A DNA stretch of 64,000 nt from Eudorina sp. 2006-703-Eu-15 (taxonomy: Eukaryota > Chlorophyta > Chlorophyceae > Chlamydomonadales > Volvocaceae), in assembly GCA_003117195.1 (NCBI GenBank), contig BDSI01000045.1, positions 428,255-492,254 of the forward strand, given 5' to 3'. A program made the translations under genes and the position numbers. The stretch's first letter is position 1. Every line of letters starts with the position of its first letter. This document shows, piece after piece, positions 13,001 to 24,370 of this stretch. The notes beneath the pieces are model-generated. The model was not told the origin of the DNA, made no database searches, and worked only from the letters and a program-made list of their open reading frames with translations.

Positions 13001-16000
13001 GCGCAGTTTGAATATGTCTACCAATGCCCTATACCCCCCCCCCGTATGCGTTTGTTCTGGGTGTGCCTGGGCTTGTCTTTCGGGTTTAATTTTTGCAGTT
13101 TAACCCCTCCCCAGCTCGCCCTACCTGCAGGCCCTCCGTGAAGGACCGCACCGGCTGGCGGTAGACCTCCTCCGTCATGCGGTCGTGCACGAGCGCCGCG
13201 AACTGCGCCTTCTCGCCGTCGGTCAGCGGCCGGGTCGAGTGCAGCACGAAGCGGCGGCTGCGCTCCAGCCGGTTGACCTGCGGGGGAGGGGCAGCCGGGG
13301 TGCCAGGGGGGGTTGGGGGGTATAGCTGTCTTCATTGGCAAGGGGGGTAAGGGGTACAGCCCGCGTGGGGGTATGGACATTGGGTGGCACATTGCAGACA
13401 GGCAATGCGAGCCTCTGCGTCTTGCAAACCGTCCGTCCTTCGAAAGACTGAGCCGCTTTCATAGTCATAACCCCCCCCTCGAGCTCACACACTGCAGCCC
13501 CAGCAAGTGCCGTGCCCCTCCAGCCCTTTGGCGGCACCGCCGCACACTCCATGCTGCGGCCACCCGCCTGGGGTCTGCTACACACACACCTTCCACTGGG
13601 TCTCTTATCTAAGTACACCGTCCCTTTAAACCTAGCCCCTCATCCTCCCCATAATGTTAACAAAGACAGCGGAATCGCGAAACAATCACCGATCCTCCCC
13701 ACCCCCGGACGCGCCCATCTCCCCCCCCAGCCCACCCGCCTCGCCCGCCCACCCAACCCACCCAGCCCCACCTGGTTGAGGCCCACGGAGCTGCAGATGG
13801 AGACCGCGTTGGTGGAGAAGGCGGTGGCGAAGGCGGCGCGAGGCCCCACCTCGACGACCGTCATGGTGGCCGAGTTGGCGGGCAGCTGGCTGGTGGGGCT
13901 CAGCAGCTCGGGCTCGAACGTCTCGCGGAGGAGCCTGGGGGCCGAAGGGGGAGGGCAAGGTGGGGGAGCGGGGATTCAGCACGCAGTGCAGCGGATAGCA
14001 GCTAAAGGGGCTGAGGACAGGGCCGCACGGGCCAAGTGGTGGTGGTGGCGGTGGGGGGTTCTAGGGTCTGAGGAGTGGCCGCGTGAGTCCGTGCCGCCGT
14101 GCCGGCGGAGCACCGAATGAACAGCACGTGGTTGTGGACATGATAATGCTGGGCAACAGGAGGAAGCCGCCTCAAGGAGACCAAGAAAGTTGAGAACTGG
14201 CCCGCCACGATTTGTTGCTGTGGTGGCGGCTGCGAGGTGCCCGACGGGGTGACGGACAGAAGAGGCACCCACGCGCACCCGCCGCGAGGAGCGGAATGCC
14301 CACGATGGTCACCGCCCCTCAGACGGACGGGACCCCAACCGCACCGACAGGACAAAGATTACTGCGGCGGCGCGAGGCGACGAGCCACTAAACGCCCCGT
14401 TGGAGTCAGGCGCGACAGGTGCAGCCCACCAGCCCACCAGCAACCCACAGCACACCACACTACACCACACCACACCAAACCACGCCACACCGCACCAAAC
14501 CATTAACACAACACACAAACCAAACCAAACCAAACCAAACCAAACCAAACCAAACCAAACCAAACCAAACCAAACCACGGTCCCGGCCTGCCGGAGTGCC
14601 GTCCATCGCAAGGTTACGGCCTTCAAACTTCAAACAAGTCCTCCTGAACGACTCCCCACATCCCTCCGAATACGCCGGCGCCCGGTATCATCCGCACACA
14701 GCGATCATGACCGGCTCCATCGGGCCGGCCGGCTCAATGAGCCCCACTACCCACCACGGCCGTCCACCCACAGGTCCTTCAAGGACGGCTCTTTGCCGCA
14801 GGAGTGCCGGGCGCCACCCCAGGCTAGGATGCATGGTACATAAGGGACGCGATGCCCCACCCCGCATTCCATACATTACCACACGGTGCAATCCAGCAAA
14901 ACAAAGTCGCACCTCCGCCACGCACGGCACACCACTGCCAGGCTTACGCTCCCTTCCCGCATCGAGAACGACAAGGCCGCCCGGCTTTCAGCTGGGACCC
15001 AATGCCGGGACCCCTAGCCATAGCCGGGACCCAGGCCGTCCGGCTTGCAGCCGGGACCCCTTACGGCCTGCCGCGCCAGACGCCAGCACCGCCCGTGCAC
15101 GCACACCCACACGCGGCCAGGCATGTCACCCCCACGCCGCCCGCCCCGCCAAGCTCCGCCCCCGGGCGGCACTCACCATGCCAGCGTCTCCGAGTCGGAG
15201 GAGCTCAGTGGGCTGGTCACCGAGATGTTGTAGCACTGGAGCGGGGAGGGAAGGAAGAGGGCGACGCGCGGCGGACGAATCAGCTCTCGCAAAACAACGG
15301 AATCACCGATAGGCAGGCACGCAGACGGTTTTCCCCCCCGTCTGGTTAGGGTGGCGACTTGGTCGAGCCGGGGGAATACACCAAGACACAAACCGCGGGT
15401 AGTACGCCGGTCCTGCAGCTTGCTCCCACCCTCCCGCCCTTCCGCGGTGGATAGCCCATCGGGCGCGGAGGTGCCCCTTTTTGTCAAAAAAGACAGCGAA
15501 ACCGCAAAAAAAGGCAACAAACCGATAACCGCCGATGTTGGCATTGGCGGGAGGTGCCCCACTCCCCAGCTGGAGCCCCTGCAGGCTGGCTCAGCCGACC
15601 CGCCGGTGCCGTCTTCCCAAGTCCGTGTCCCCCACACCCGCCGCCCACATACTGACGCACCGACCCTCACCTGCTCGCCATCAATCTTGGTGATGGCGGT
15701 GGTGACCTTCTCGTGAGTCTGCGGGTTGCCGCGGGGTTTGGGTCGACGAGGATATGGCAGAGTGCGACTTGGGTCGGTTATGCCGGGAGATGATGTCAGG
15801 TGCGTGAGGGCGTATTAACGGATGAGGGCGATCCGGTCTCAGAGTCCAGATGGTCAGGTTCGCCCATTTCTAATACAGCGACAGCGACGAATGGCGCCCT
15901 CCTGCCGTCCTACGAGTTGCGGGCCCATGCAAACGTGAATGCCGGAAGGCGGCAGCGCCACACACCTTCCGCAGGAGGGTGGTGATCGTCGACTCGCTCA

Positions 16001-16079
16001 GCCCGGGGTAGCGATACAGCTGCACCACCTTGCCCGGACGGGCCGAAGACAACGTGTTGACGACCCCCGAACCAACGGC
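5390..16079 (-). CDS. PFAS: Phosphoribosylformylglycinamidine synthase (FGAM synthase, FGAR amidotransferase)
   Basis: The enzyme converts FGAR, glutamine and ATP to FGAM in de novo purine synthesis (plastid/mitochondrion in plants; not shown here). Exons on the minus strand: 16079-15966, 15718-15671, 15235-15177, 13934-13772, 13277-13125, 12441-12202, 11881-11572, 11140-10890, 10484-10329, 9903-9598, 9406-9000, 8585-8026, 7641-7076, 6761-6340, 5648-5390. All joints keep phase and give 1337 residues, the usual eukaryotic length. Order: N-terminal domain with VVQLYRYPGLSES; FDEWDLDYYTALF and SNSEHSRHWFF (about 190-240); ETHNFP ATP-binding motif; DQGAGGN; DRHVTGLV; second AIRS half with DGGKDSLSM and SAGHDVSDGG; glutaminase domain with GICNGCQ (nucleophile Cys near 1160) and PHPER (His/Glu near 1291-1293). 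The initiator ATG and any transit peptide lie in an unresolved exon upstream, perhaps near 16100-16520. Confidence 0.95.
5955..5984 (+). repeat. Intronic repeat R1, antisense copy in FGAM synthase intron
   Basis: It contains the R1 core as GTCTACCAATTTCCTACATC, inside the intron between exons 6761-6340 and 5648-5390. Confidence 0.6.
6977..7010. repeat. (CA)n microsatellite in FGAM synthase intron
   Basis: A run of CA dinucleotides lies in the intron between 7076 and 6761. The pseudogene copy has a shorter run at about 353-380, so this repeat was already present before the duplication. Confidence 0.9.
9449..9492 (+). repeat. Repeat R5, copy 1
   Basis: This 42-bp block, with core GATGTTACAGCGGACCCCGC, recurs almost exactly at 58868-58909 and in decayed form at 24219-24258. 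It lies in the intron between exons 9903-9598 and 9406-9000 and is absent from the equivalent intron of the pseudogene. Confidence 0.75.
12456..12503 (-). repeat. Intronic repeat R1, sense copy before a FGAM synthase exon
   Basis: On the gene strand it reads CTCTGGCAGCAGCGCAGTTT, then ATGTCTACCAATTTCTTGTA, ending about 15 nt before the splice acceptor of exon 12441-12202. A partial second copy lies near 12584-12606. Confidence 0.75.
13001..13036 (+). repeat. Intronic repeat R1, antisense copy in FGAM synthase intron
   Basis: It reads GCGCAGTTTGAATATGTCTA followed by CCAATGCCCTATACCC, in the intron between 13125 and 12441 and opposite to the gene. It abuts an R3 copy at 13057-13107. Confidence 0.7.
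13057..13107 (+). repeat. Intronic repeat R3, copy 1
   Basis: This block starts CTGGGTGTGCCTGGGC and ends GCAGTTTAACCCC. It matches 44322-44376 in a NAT10 intron and, more weakly, 50212-50256. Confidence 0.6.
13651..13694 (-). repeat. Intronic repeat R2, copy 1
   Basis: About 41 bp containing GATTGTTTCGCGATTCCGCT on the gene strand, nearly identical to 45086-45126 in a NAT10 intron. It is in the sense direction of both genes. A weaker relative lies near 15484-15540. Confidence 0.65.
14516..14576. repeat. (CAAAC)n pentanucleotide microsatellite
   Basis: About twelve tandem CAAAC units occur in the 1.2-kb FGAM synthase intron between 15177 and 13934. Confidence 0.9.
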
Positions 16080-17234
16080 CTGCAGGACCGCAGGTGGTCG
16101 GGAGGTTAGCTTCAGCCGAGTGGGTTTCGCTCGCCGTCAAGACGGGGCCGCCAACTGCTTACCGGCTCTTGGAGCACAGCCGTCGGCACAACGACAGTCC
16201 GACGATTGCGATACACAGCAAGGGTACCTGTATCGTCGACAAGCAGCCTCAGTAAGCAAGGCTTGCGAGTTGCGTGGCATGTCCCGCCGGAAAACAATTT
16301 CGCGCACCTTGCCGCAGCAGCGCGCTGAAGCTCGCTTTGCCCACAGGGACGCTTGGAATGGCCCTGTCGGCGAAGAATAGACGGCTTCAATGGCGCACGT
16401 GACCATAAGGCAGTCACTTTCGGCGCAAGCGCACCTTGACATTGCCGGGACGGTCCGACTGCAAGAGCTAACTTGCCCTTTACGGGCGACTGAAGGAACC
16501 GGCGCGCGAAGCTGCATCGTTGCGAGTCTTTCAATTGTCGTGTCGGAAGGCCCTGGCAAAACTTTAGGGCGGCGCAAACTGTAACGAATAAGCTCCGCTG
16601 CTAAATATATAACAAAAATGTCAAATTCAAGCCGCCCTTTGTAAGGCGCCTCCAACTTGCTCACTGGCAGCTCGCAAGGGTCGTTTTGTGCGTCGTGCGG
16701 CGTGAGAACGCTGCCGTACACAACACGCTGTGTACGGCGAACCTCAAACAGTGAAGACTTCTCGTGCAGGAAGGTGAAACATGATGAGAAGAACTGCAAG
16801 AATATGGTATTGCTTCGGCTTTTGGGGTAGGGATGAGGAAGTTGGCCGGGGGGGCGTTGACCGGCATCGTAGAATGCAGTGAGCGCATTCGCTTGCTGCA
16901 TAATTTCTTGGATGTTATTTGATATGAGGATAAAGTTTACATTTTATAATTATAATGCAATTCTTCTCACATGACGCTTTTAAGTCGCGGGTCCGTTCGC
17001 GATCATCGTGTAATTGAGTTGAAACCGCGCCGAACAGATTTAATGGTTAATCCTGATGTCCGGCGGGATAGTGTCCTAGCTGCTTGGAAAAACTACCTTA
17101 TGGGATTTTTTGTATCAGCATTCTTACTCTTACTGTGTCTGTGGGCTTCTAGTGGACGTCGTGTAGCCATCAGGGTAAGCGTCTGAGGGGTCCAGTGGCA
17201 AACTTACGCTGGGTTGGCGACGTTGCGTGTCCCG
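16080..17234. other. Divergent intergenic region between FGAM synthase and the ARH-like gene
   Basis: This must hold the 5' end and promoter of FGAM synthase on the minus strand and the promoter of the ARH-like gene on the plus strand. The minus frame from an ATG near 16515 (MQLRAPVPSVARKGQVSS) looks like a transit peptide, but no donor in it joins in phase to 16079, so it is not called. An AT-rich core lies around 16900-16970. A small plus frame from 16971 has a hydrophobic segment but no support as a gene. Confidence 0.5.
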
Positions 17235-18897
17235 ATGCCCAAACAGCCTGACAAGGCCGATATCGGGTTTGCCTCTTCGGAAGTTATCAGGTGCAAACCT
17301 CAGAAAGCCCGCGAGCCTTTAGTTTTGTCGTCCCGGACTGCAACCGTCCAGCAACGCCCGTCGCACGCACACACTCGCGGCGGAGTGCCGCGCACGACGT
17401 GCCCGCCCTCCCAACTTGGTGAGCAGGAATCGTTAGGCTCGGATGGCACGAGAATTGCGGCAGCACTCGGCGACGGAGCTGCCAGCCTGAGCCACCACGG
17501 GATCGCGGCACCAGGACATGACGAGGAGGGCGTGCGGCGCCGCGCGATCGGCGCCGTACTGGGCGCTGTGGTCGCGGACGCGGCGACGATGGGCCTTCAT
17601 GTGAGCAGCTCCTCCCACCATCCCCTTCGGCCACCAACCCAAATCCCCCTTCGCGTGTTCCTCGCCCACCGCCGTACGATTCTTGGGGTGCTGCTAGACC
17701 GCGGCCCATTGGCTCGGCTCCGATGCGCTGCTCTGCATTGCCTCGGGCGGGGCCCCTGCCTACTGGGTCGTTAACTCGTACCAGACGCGTACGTGCGCCT
17801 ACCATTGGAAAAGCACGCGGGCGACGCAGCCTCGGCCCGGTCATGGCCGGCAGCCGGCACACGCTGGACCTCCGGCACCTGCGGGAAGTCCGCCCACGGC
17901 CCAGGACTCCTCCCGCCGGGGCCCCTTGCACTGCCCCACACGCTCACCCCACTACTTCCGCGCCCGCAAAGCGTAACGCACATCAGCAGGACATCGCCTG
18001 GTCCGTCACAGCACGACGCAGCATGGCGAACTCTCTCTCACTGTATGGTACTGTACTGCACCGTATGCCGTACACTGTTCATGCAGTGGATCTACGACAC
18101 GGACAAAATTCGTGTGCTGATCTCGGAACAGAGGCGGTTGGATGAGCCGGCGTTTTTCCAACCGCCGTCCTGCCCGTACTACAAGTACGATAGCGGGTCA
18201 TTGTCGCCGTATGGCGATGAGCTGTTACCCGTACTGCAGTACATGACCGTCGGGCCGGGCAGCCATCACGACGGCACCATGGACGGGCCGGGCTTTGCAC
18301 AGGTGGGGCGATGGCGGACAGGGGCGGCGCAGATTCGTGCTAGTAACCTTCCTGGTGGGACACATTCCGTTCAGTATTTAGGGAATAGCGTCGTGCAGGA
18401 AAGTGTTCGTCGAAGGGAATCCCTGCCCGGCCACGCCCCAACGCGCCTCGCGCAACTGGGTCCTGGAACGCAACCCAGCACACACACGCACACGCATATA
18501 TCATATCACATCCCGCCACGTCATCAGGCGACATCCAGCTTGCTTCCACGCACACGCCTACCCGTTCGGGCGGAGGCCTTGCTAAACACTCCCTACCCGC
18601 CCTCGTCCCTCATCCCTCCCTCCCTGTGACTGCGGTGCCTGTGGCCTCCAGTATTTGGCTGAGTACTACGCCAACTACACGGGTCGCCTCAACAAGAGCA
18701 GCCGGTCCATGATGGAGGCGCTGCTGCAGGTACATAGGGGGAAGGGGGGCTAGGAGGTTGGGGGCCGCCCTGCGGCCTGGGGGGAAAGCGGAGGGATGTG
18801 TGTTTAGGAAAGGAACCCGCTCGACCGAGTCCAGGTGCAGATATACGTACCGAGGGTTGTGTGGGATGTGTGTGAGCGAGAATGTGAGGGAGCGAGA

Positions 18898-18937
<40 letters not shown>

Positions 18938-21900
18938 GAGGGGTTGCCACGGGCCGCGGCTGACGCATCAGGGATGGGAGAGCTGTGTGCAGCTGCACGC
19001 CCGGCGGGCTGTGTGCTCCTGCTCCAGCACAGCAGCGTCCCCGGTAGGCTGGCCCGCCGGCCCGTGGACAGTCAGGCTGCATGGGCAAGGCCATGTCACC
19101 TGGGTGGTGGATTGCGTGGCGGGCCGTCGCGTCGTCGGTGGGGTCGGCGCACCCGCCCTCGGGGCCTCCTGACCCGTGGGCTACCGGCGTTGGGCCCGCA
19201 CCTACCTCTTCAGCCTAACCGGCCCCACCCCGCGATCCCCCATTCCGCCCTCAACCCTGAGGAGGGGGGCGCCCAAGGTGGTCCCTCCCCACTGCCGGTA
19301 CGTGTTGACCTACCGTCTCCGGGGCCCGCCTTCAGTCCATCTCATCTGGGTGGCATCATCCCGTCCCCGCTCCCGACGCTGCCCACGTCCGGCTGTGTAT
19401 CCACGCAGGGCGGCCACGGCTGGCCGGAGTGCGGTGACCCACGGGACACCCAGGCCAACGGCTTCGTCAAGGTGCGCCGGCTGCGCTCCAGGAGGGAGGC
19501 GGGGAGCGTGGCGGCGGCCGCGCCAGTGCGCCGTGCCGCAAGTGGGGGTGGTGGCGCGGCGCCCGGGGGCCCCATCAGCAGTCCGTCCGCCCTCGACTGT
19601 GAATTTGCCGCACGTGGAACAACTCGCGTCTCGGAATGGCAGTCCGGGGCAGTGCAGGGCCACAACGTCAGTCCGGGGTAGTGCAGGCCGGGCCCCAGAG
19701 GCCCAGTGCAGTCCGCCGCGGTGTCACGGCGGCGGCGGGTCGAGGCGTCGTGGACCTGGCGGTCACCAGTGGCGGCAACGCATGGCCCCACATGGATTGC
19801 GGTGCACTGCCGCACCCGCAGCCCACTCAAAGCATCCTACCCTGCCCTACCCTGTGCAGCCCGCGCCCTGCCCCACGCCTGGCCGCTCGGTCATCCTGCC
19901 CCTTGCCCTGTCGACCGGGTCGTTGCCCTGGCGGAGGCTAGTCGGCGGCGCAGTTTGAATACTGTATCTCGTACCCATTCGCTGTACCCTCTTCCCCCTC
20001 ACACACACGCATACACCCCTTGTCTACGACCTCGCTATATCCTCCTCCTGGTCGGCCCTGCCCCCTGCACCCGTCAGGTGGTCCCCCTGGTGGCCAGATA
20101 CGCGGGACACCCCGGGCTGGCCAGGGCGGTGGACGCGGCGGTGAGGGCCCAGCAGAATAACGACGAGGCCGTCATGTACGGACTGGCGGCGGCGTTGGTC
20201 CTGGAGCGCGTCGTGCTGGTGGGTGGGGTCGCGACGTCGCGTGGCGCCGAGTGTGTTTGCTTGTTTAGGGGATGGGGAAAGAAACGGGCCGTGAGACGGG
20301 CTGGGCGACGAAGTAGGTAAGCTTGGGCGAAGGCGGACGAAAGTCTCCGATAGGGGCGGGGGGGTAGTCGTCGATGGCAACGGAAGGCATGGAATTTTGA
20401 GCCCCTTTGAGCCTCACCGCAATGGCACCTAAGTAGCCGTGCTATCCCAGGGAATCGTTCGCGAAGGAAATGGCTGACACAACCAAAATGGGTTCCCGTA
20501 AATGGATTCTCGTAAACGGGTTCCCGTAAAGGGGATGGAACCGGCCCGCGGAGTCCATGCTTACGAACATACATGTCAGTTGCCCGCTCCCCTCGCCAAC
20601 CCCATCCAGCTGCGCAAATGCGTTGGCTCTTTGCCTGGCTGTCCTCGCACTTTGTACTGCACAGTTGCATAGCACAGTCAGCGCAGCTTGCTGCGCAGTC
20701 TCCCATGTGCCTGCTTCCCCGCCCCCCCTCTGGCAGCAGCGAAGTATAAGTATGTATACCAATTTCCTATACCCCGCACCCCCCCCACACCCCGCCCGGG
20801 CATTGGATCTCAGGGCTCCAGCATCTCGGAGGCGGTGGAGTGGGCGGCCGCCGGCGCACCAGGGGCCCCCGTGTCGCTGTCCCGGTCCGTACAGGAGGCC
20901 CTGCAGGCAGTGGTACGGCACCGTAACTCGGGCACGGCGCTGCGGGACCTGCTGTACGCGCCCGGCTCCAGCAGCAAGGCGGGCAGCTGGGGCCCCTCCT
21001 GCGCCAACCCGGGGGCACTGCAGGGCGCGCTGCTGGCAGCGCTGCAGGTGCGCGGCGAGATGGGGCAGTCTGGGCCGCGAGGCGGGGATCGTAATGCGGT
21101 AACCACGGGTGCCGTGGGACGCAGGTCCTACGGGGAGGGTAGGGCCAGCGGGCCACACGGGCCAAGCACCTGTGTGGTACTGGGACTGCGGGACAGGGCA
21201 GGAGGGCAGGAGCTCCGCGGTGGCCTGGCGCTGCCTGGGGAACAAGCCGCCCGCACACGGGAGGGGGTTAACGAGGAGGCTGGTGTGCGCTGCGGGTCCA
21301 GGGAGGCCAGGTGACGTGGCAAGGAGGACGGGCGGCGGGGACGCTGGGTTCCCCGCTCGCTTGTTGTCCCGCCAGGTCTCTCGGGGGACGTGGCGGGGCG
21401 TGGGGTGCTTTTCGCGCCGCAATGGGCCCGGTCAGAAAATGAACGTAGCATGGCATGGGAGGCACGTGGCCAAGCAAGGCGCACGGTTGTTGCGGGGCTT
21501 TGGACAGCGCGCAGCTGATTGTGACTGCCGAGCGCACCTTCAATCGAGTCATCCCCTCAAGTAGTTGAACGCCAGCGTTGCGTCCTGTATGCCTGCCGGC
21601 AAACCAGCCATACGATAAATCGCATTAGTGAGCACGGCCTCCAGACCCGAAGCCGGATCCCTCCCGCTCCCACGGCCCCACACGCCCCCCCCCGCTAGGC
21701 GTCCAAGTGGGGCGATAGCCCGGCCAACAGTGACGGCGGTGACGACACGCCGTACGCCCGGGGCGTGCGCGCCAACATGCTGCTCGGGGGCGACAACTGC
21801 AGCCGGGGGGTGCTGCTGGGGGCGCTGCTGGCCGCCGAGGTGCGCCGGGGAGGGTGCGGGGGGCGTGGCGGGCGACGACCCCCTAGGGGGCGGGGGCGGG

Positions 21901-22792
21901 ATTGCGACGAGAGGGCCCCCATCCGCCCCGCTGCGGCACCTCGCCGCGTCAGGCGGAGTGGAGCGGAAGTTCCCCGGGGGTCTTGGCCTGCGGGGATGAT
22001 CTGTATGGGCTGCAGTCCTGGCGCACGCGGGGCGGGTCACATTGCGCCCGAGATCTGACCAGGGTACCCCCGCGCTGGGCACGGCATCGGTAGTGGTATT
22101 GGTATTGGTGAGATCTCGAGTTGTGGCACCCGAGGGTTGAACGACATTCTGCCTCCCGATGGTCGACTGGCCTCTCCGCTGATGCCGAGCCGAGCCAGGG
22201 GCAGACGGCTGCTGCGTGGGTCGGGGATTGCTACCAGACCCTGTGCAAGGGAGGGGGTACAGGAAATTGTTAGATAGTGTCCGTATACTGCGCTGCTGCC
22301 AAAGCAGGGGAGGGTTGGCTCTTGGCCGCCAGCAGCCCAGCACCAGTCCACCCGCCCGCGCTGCGCCCCCCATTCGGATCGCGCCTCACTTCCCGCGTCA
22401 TCTCCCTTGTCCTAGTTCACCGATGCCCATGGCGCCGGCACGCCAACCCGGCCGACTCGCAGCGCGCCACCCGCCCCACCCAACCTCGCCGTGGTAGTCC
22501 TTGTTCGATCGGCCTGAGCTTTCTCTCAACACCAAAACCTCTTCACTGCCCTGGTTCGTTCCTGGATTTAACCAAGAGTTTCACCAATTTCCTGTACTTC
22601 ACACCCCCTCGCCGGTCGCCGCCCTCCCCCTCCCAGGCCGGCCCCGCCTCCATCCCCTTCTCCTGGCGCTCCCAGACGCGGGTGTTCCACTCGGTGGAGG
22701 TGCTGGCGGAGCACCTGGTGGAGTTCAGGAGCGGCGGCAGCGGGGGGGCCGGGGCGACCACCAGCACCACTAGCACCGCAGCAAAACCGTAG
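17235..22792 (+). CDS. ADP-ribosylglycohydrolase-like protein (J1-crystallin/SelJ type)
   Basis: The family removes ADP-ribose from proteins or small molecules with a pair of Mg ions; some members are lens crystallins without known activity. Exons: 17235-17600, 18087-18302, 18652-18729, 19409-19471, 20078-20218, 20814-21047, 21699-21839, 22637-22792. All seven introns are phase 0 and the product is 464 residues. The family start motif GAVLGAVVADAATMGLH (106-122) is continued by WIYDTDKI in exon 2. The helix VVPLVARYAGHPGLARAV begins exon 5, and GGDNCSRG (396-403) stands where the C-terminal metal-binding motif belongs. The C-terminus is Ser/Thr/Gly-rich. The canonical ARH motif there is usually GGDTDT-like, so the form seen suggests the crystallin/SelJ branch, and hydrolase activity is uncertain. 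The ATG at 17235 is the first in frame; the 100 residues before the domain could include a targeting peptide. Confidence 0.85.
18899..18931. repeat. (TG)n microsatellite in intron 3 of the ARH-like gene
   Basis: A run of about sixteen TG units, beginning 170 bp after the donor at 18730. Confidence 0.9.
20489..20536. repeat. Short tandem repeat (about 16 bp unit)
   Basis: Three to four units of the type GGGTTCCCGTAAATGG follow one another with small differences, in intron 5 of the ARH-like gene. Confidence 0.7.
20728..20775 (+). repeat. Intronic repeat R1, sense copy in ARH-like intron 5
   Basis: It starts CTCTGGCAGCAGCGAAGTAT and continues with TATACCAATTTCCTATACCC. It ends about 38 nt before the acceptor of exon 20814-21047. 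Confidence 0.75.
22256..22305 (-). repeat. Intronic repeat R1, antisense copy in ARH-like intron 7
   Basis: On the minus strand it reads TTGGCAGCAGCGCAGTATAC and ends AACAATTTCCTGTACCCCC. It is a divergent full-length copy. Confidence 0.6.
22578..22607 (+). repeat. Intronic repeat R1, partial sense copy in ARH-like intron 7
   Basis: GTTTCACCAATTTCCTGTAC lies about 30 nt before the acceptor of the last exon (22637). The same intron holds an antisense copy at 22256-22305. Confidence 0.55.
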
Positions 22793-24370
22793 CAAAGCAC
22801 CAGCAGCAGCGCCAGCACCAGCAGCGCCAGCAGCACACGGACCACCTAGCTAGTTGGAGGAGCGGCGCCACCACCGGAGGAAATCGGGAGCGCGCGGACG
22901 GCAGCGCCGGCGGCGGTGTGGCAGTGCGAGGATTGGGGGTTGGGGAGGTTCCAGGAGGGCGGTTGGCAGTCGAGTTCGTGTGTTTTGGGGTTGGATGAGG
23001 TTGGGTTGTGGGCTCGCGGAGGGGGCAGGCGGGAGGCGCGAGCGAGGCAGTGGTTGGGCTGCCGTGGGACATCTGGGGCGCTCGTGTTGGTGCTGGTGGG
23101 ATATGTGGTACAGGAAGGTGGGAGACATATTCCTCTACTGGTGGGATAGGGGGCTCAAACGAACGCGTAGAACTGAAAGGCGGGTCCCGAACGTACCCGC
23201 GCTGGAATACGGTGACCCACGGGGCAGCCAGGCATGGGCAGGCGGAGCGCCCCCGGCCGTCGGGACGGTGCCACGAGAGCGTATGGGGGAAGGAGAAGAG
23301 TGTGAGCACCTGTCGGTTGAATGTATGGCAATGCACTGCACCTATATCTGTCATGCATCTTGATCATGCACCTGCTGCGGTATGGTTGGCCGGGGAGCGA
23401 CCCGGGGTTGTGGTTGGCGATAATGGTGTTGCGGGAGGGAGCGAGACAGCGCATTGCTGGCCGGACGCGTTGGAAGGTGTCCGGAAGTTTTGTGTTGACT
23501 TTTCCGGGAGGATGTGGGCATGGATGTGGATGTTTGCCGGTGATCACCTCTGGGGGGAAGGAGTTGAGAGGGTTACGAACCGTCATTTTTACCAACTGTC
23601 ATTTTTACCTTGAGCGGACCGAGGGGTTGGCTACCGCACCGCTGGAGGTCAAGGGTCGATCCCGATGGGGAGCGGGACAAGGATTCTCGACCGTCAAAGA
23701 GCAAGTTGCCCACACGCCGCCGGGCGGTGAAGGACCCGATCTGGGTGAGACCTGCGAGCTGACCAGAAGCGGCGCCATTGTTGACTCGGACGATTTCGCT
23801 AGATGCCGGTGAGGGCTGTTGAACCGAGAGGGGAAGAGCACTGAATCCGGACACGTCGACACGGGAGAACGGACGTGGAGGGGTGTGCCTCGAAACCCCT
23901 GGGGAGGTAGAGGCTGCCATGGGTGGCAACGGGTGAAGCTGCGCGGGCCCCCTACTCCGCACAATCACCTATCGCAATTCACATTCACACCGTGCCTCCC
24001 ACTCCGCCCCGCTGTGTGCCGTACGGCCCAAGGAGTGTGTGTGTCATTACCGGTACCGCGGTGCGGGGCCATGGGATGCCATGTACGGTATGTGAATTCG
24101 GATTTGGCTGGCCTGGTGCGGAGGGTGTACGGTGGCATGTCAGGACGCCATGTCCTGAGGGGCGCATGAGGCGTCGGGAGGGTCAACGCGACACAACAGT
24201 GTGTGGTTAACGAGGAGGCTGCGTCGGTGACCCGCGGGGTCCACTGTACGGTCATTAGGGGAACTACAGCATGCCGCCTTGTCGGTGGGGCCTGCTGGGG
24301 CTTGCCCTGGTTTACACCGTTGATCCCTCTGGGGTCCGCTGTAACGTTCATTCATTCAATAGTACTAATA
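22793..24370. other. No gene seen; downstream of the ARH-like gene
   Basis: No convincing coding sequence occurs on either strand. A decayed R5 repeat in reverse orientation lies at 24219-24258, with a second fragment at 24332-24348. The word GGTTAACGAGGAGGCT at 24205-24220 also occurs near 21267 in the ARH-like gene. A small direct repeat of GTCATTTTTACC lies at 23582-23608. Confidence 0.5.

Noticed and set aside
16112..16534. Minus frame of 140 codons as first exon and transit peptide of FGAM synthase
   Set aside because: It begins at TTG, not ATG; the only phase-correct donor is weak, so the 5' exon is left open.
16971..17186. Small plus frame with one hydrophobic segment before the ARH-like gene
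   Set aside because: Joining it to the next gene would need a 21-bp intron, too short to splice, and alone it has no recognisable function.
22793..23620. Several overlapping frames of 70-200 codons behind the ARH-like gene
   Set aside because: All strands and frames are open to similar extent; no motif, start context or splice site is convincing.
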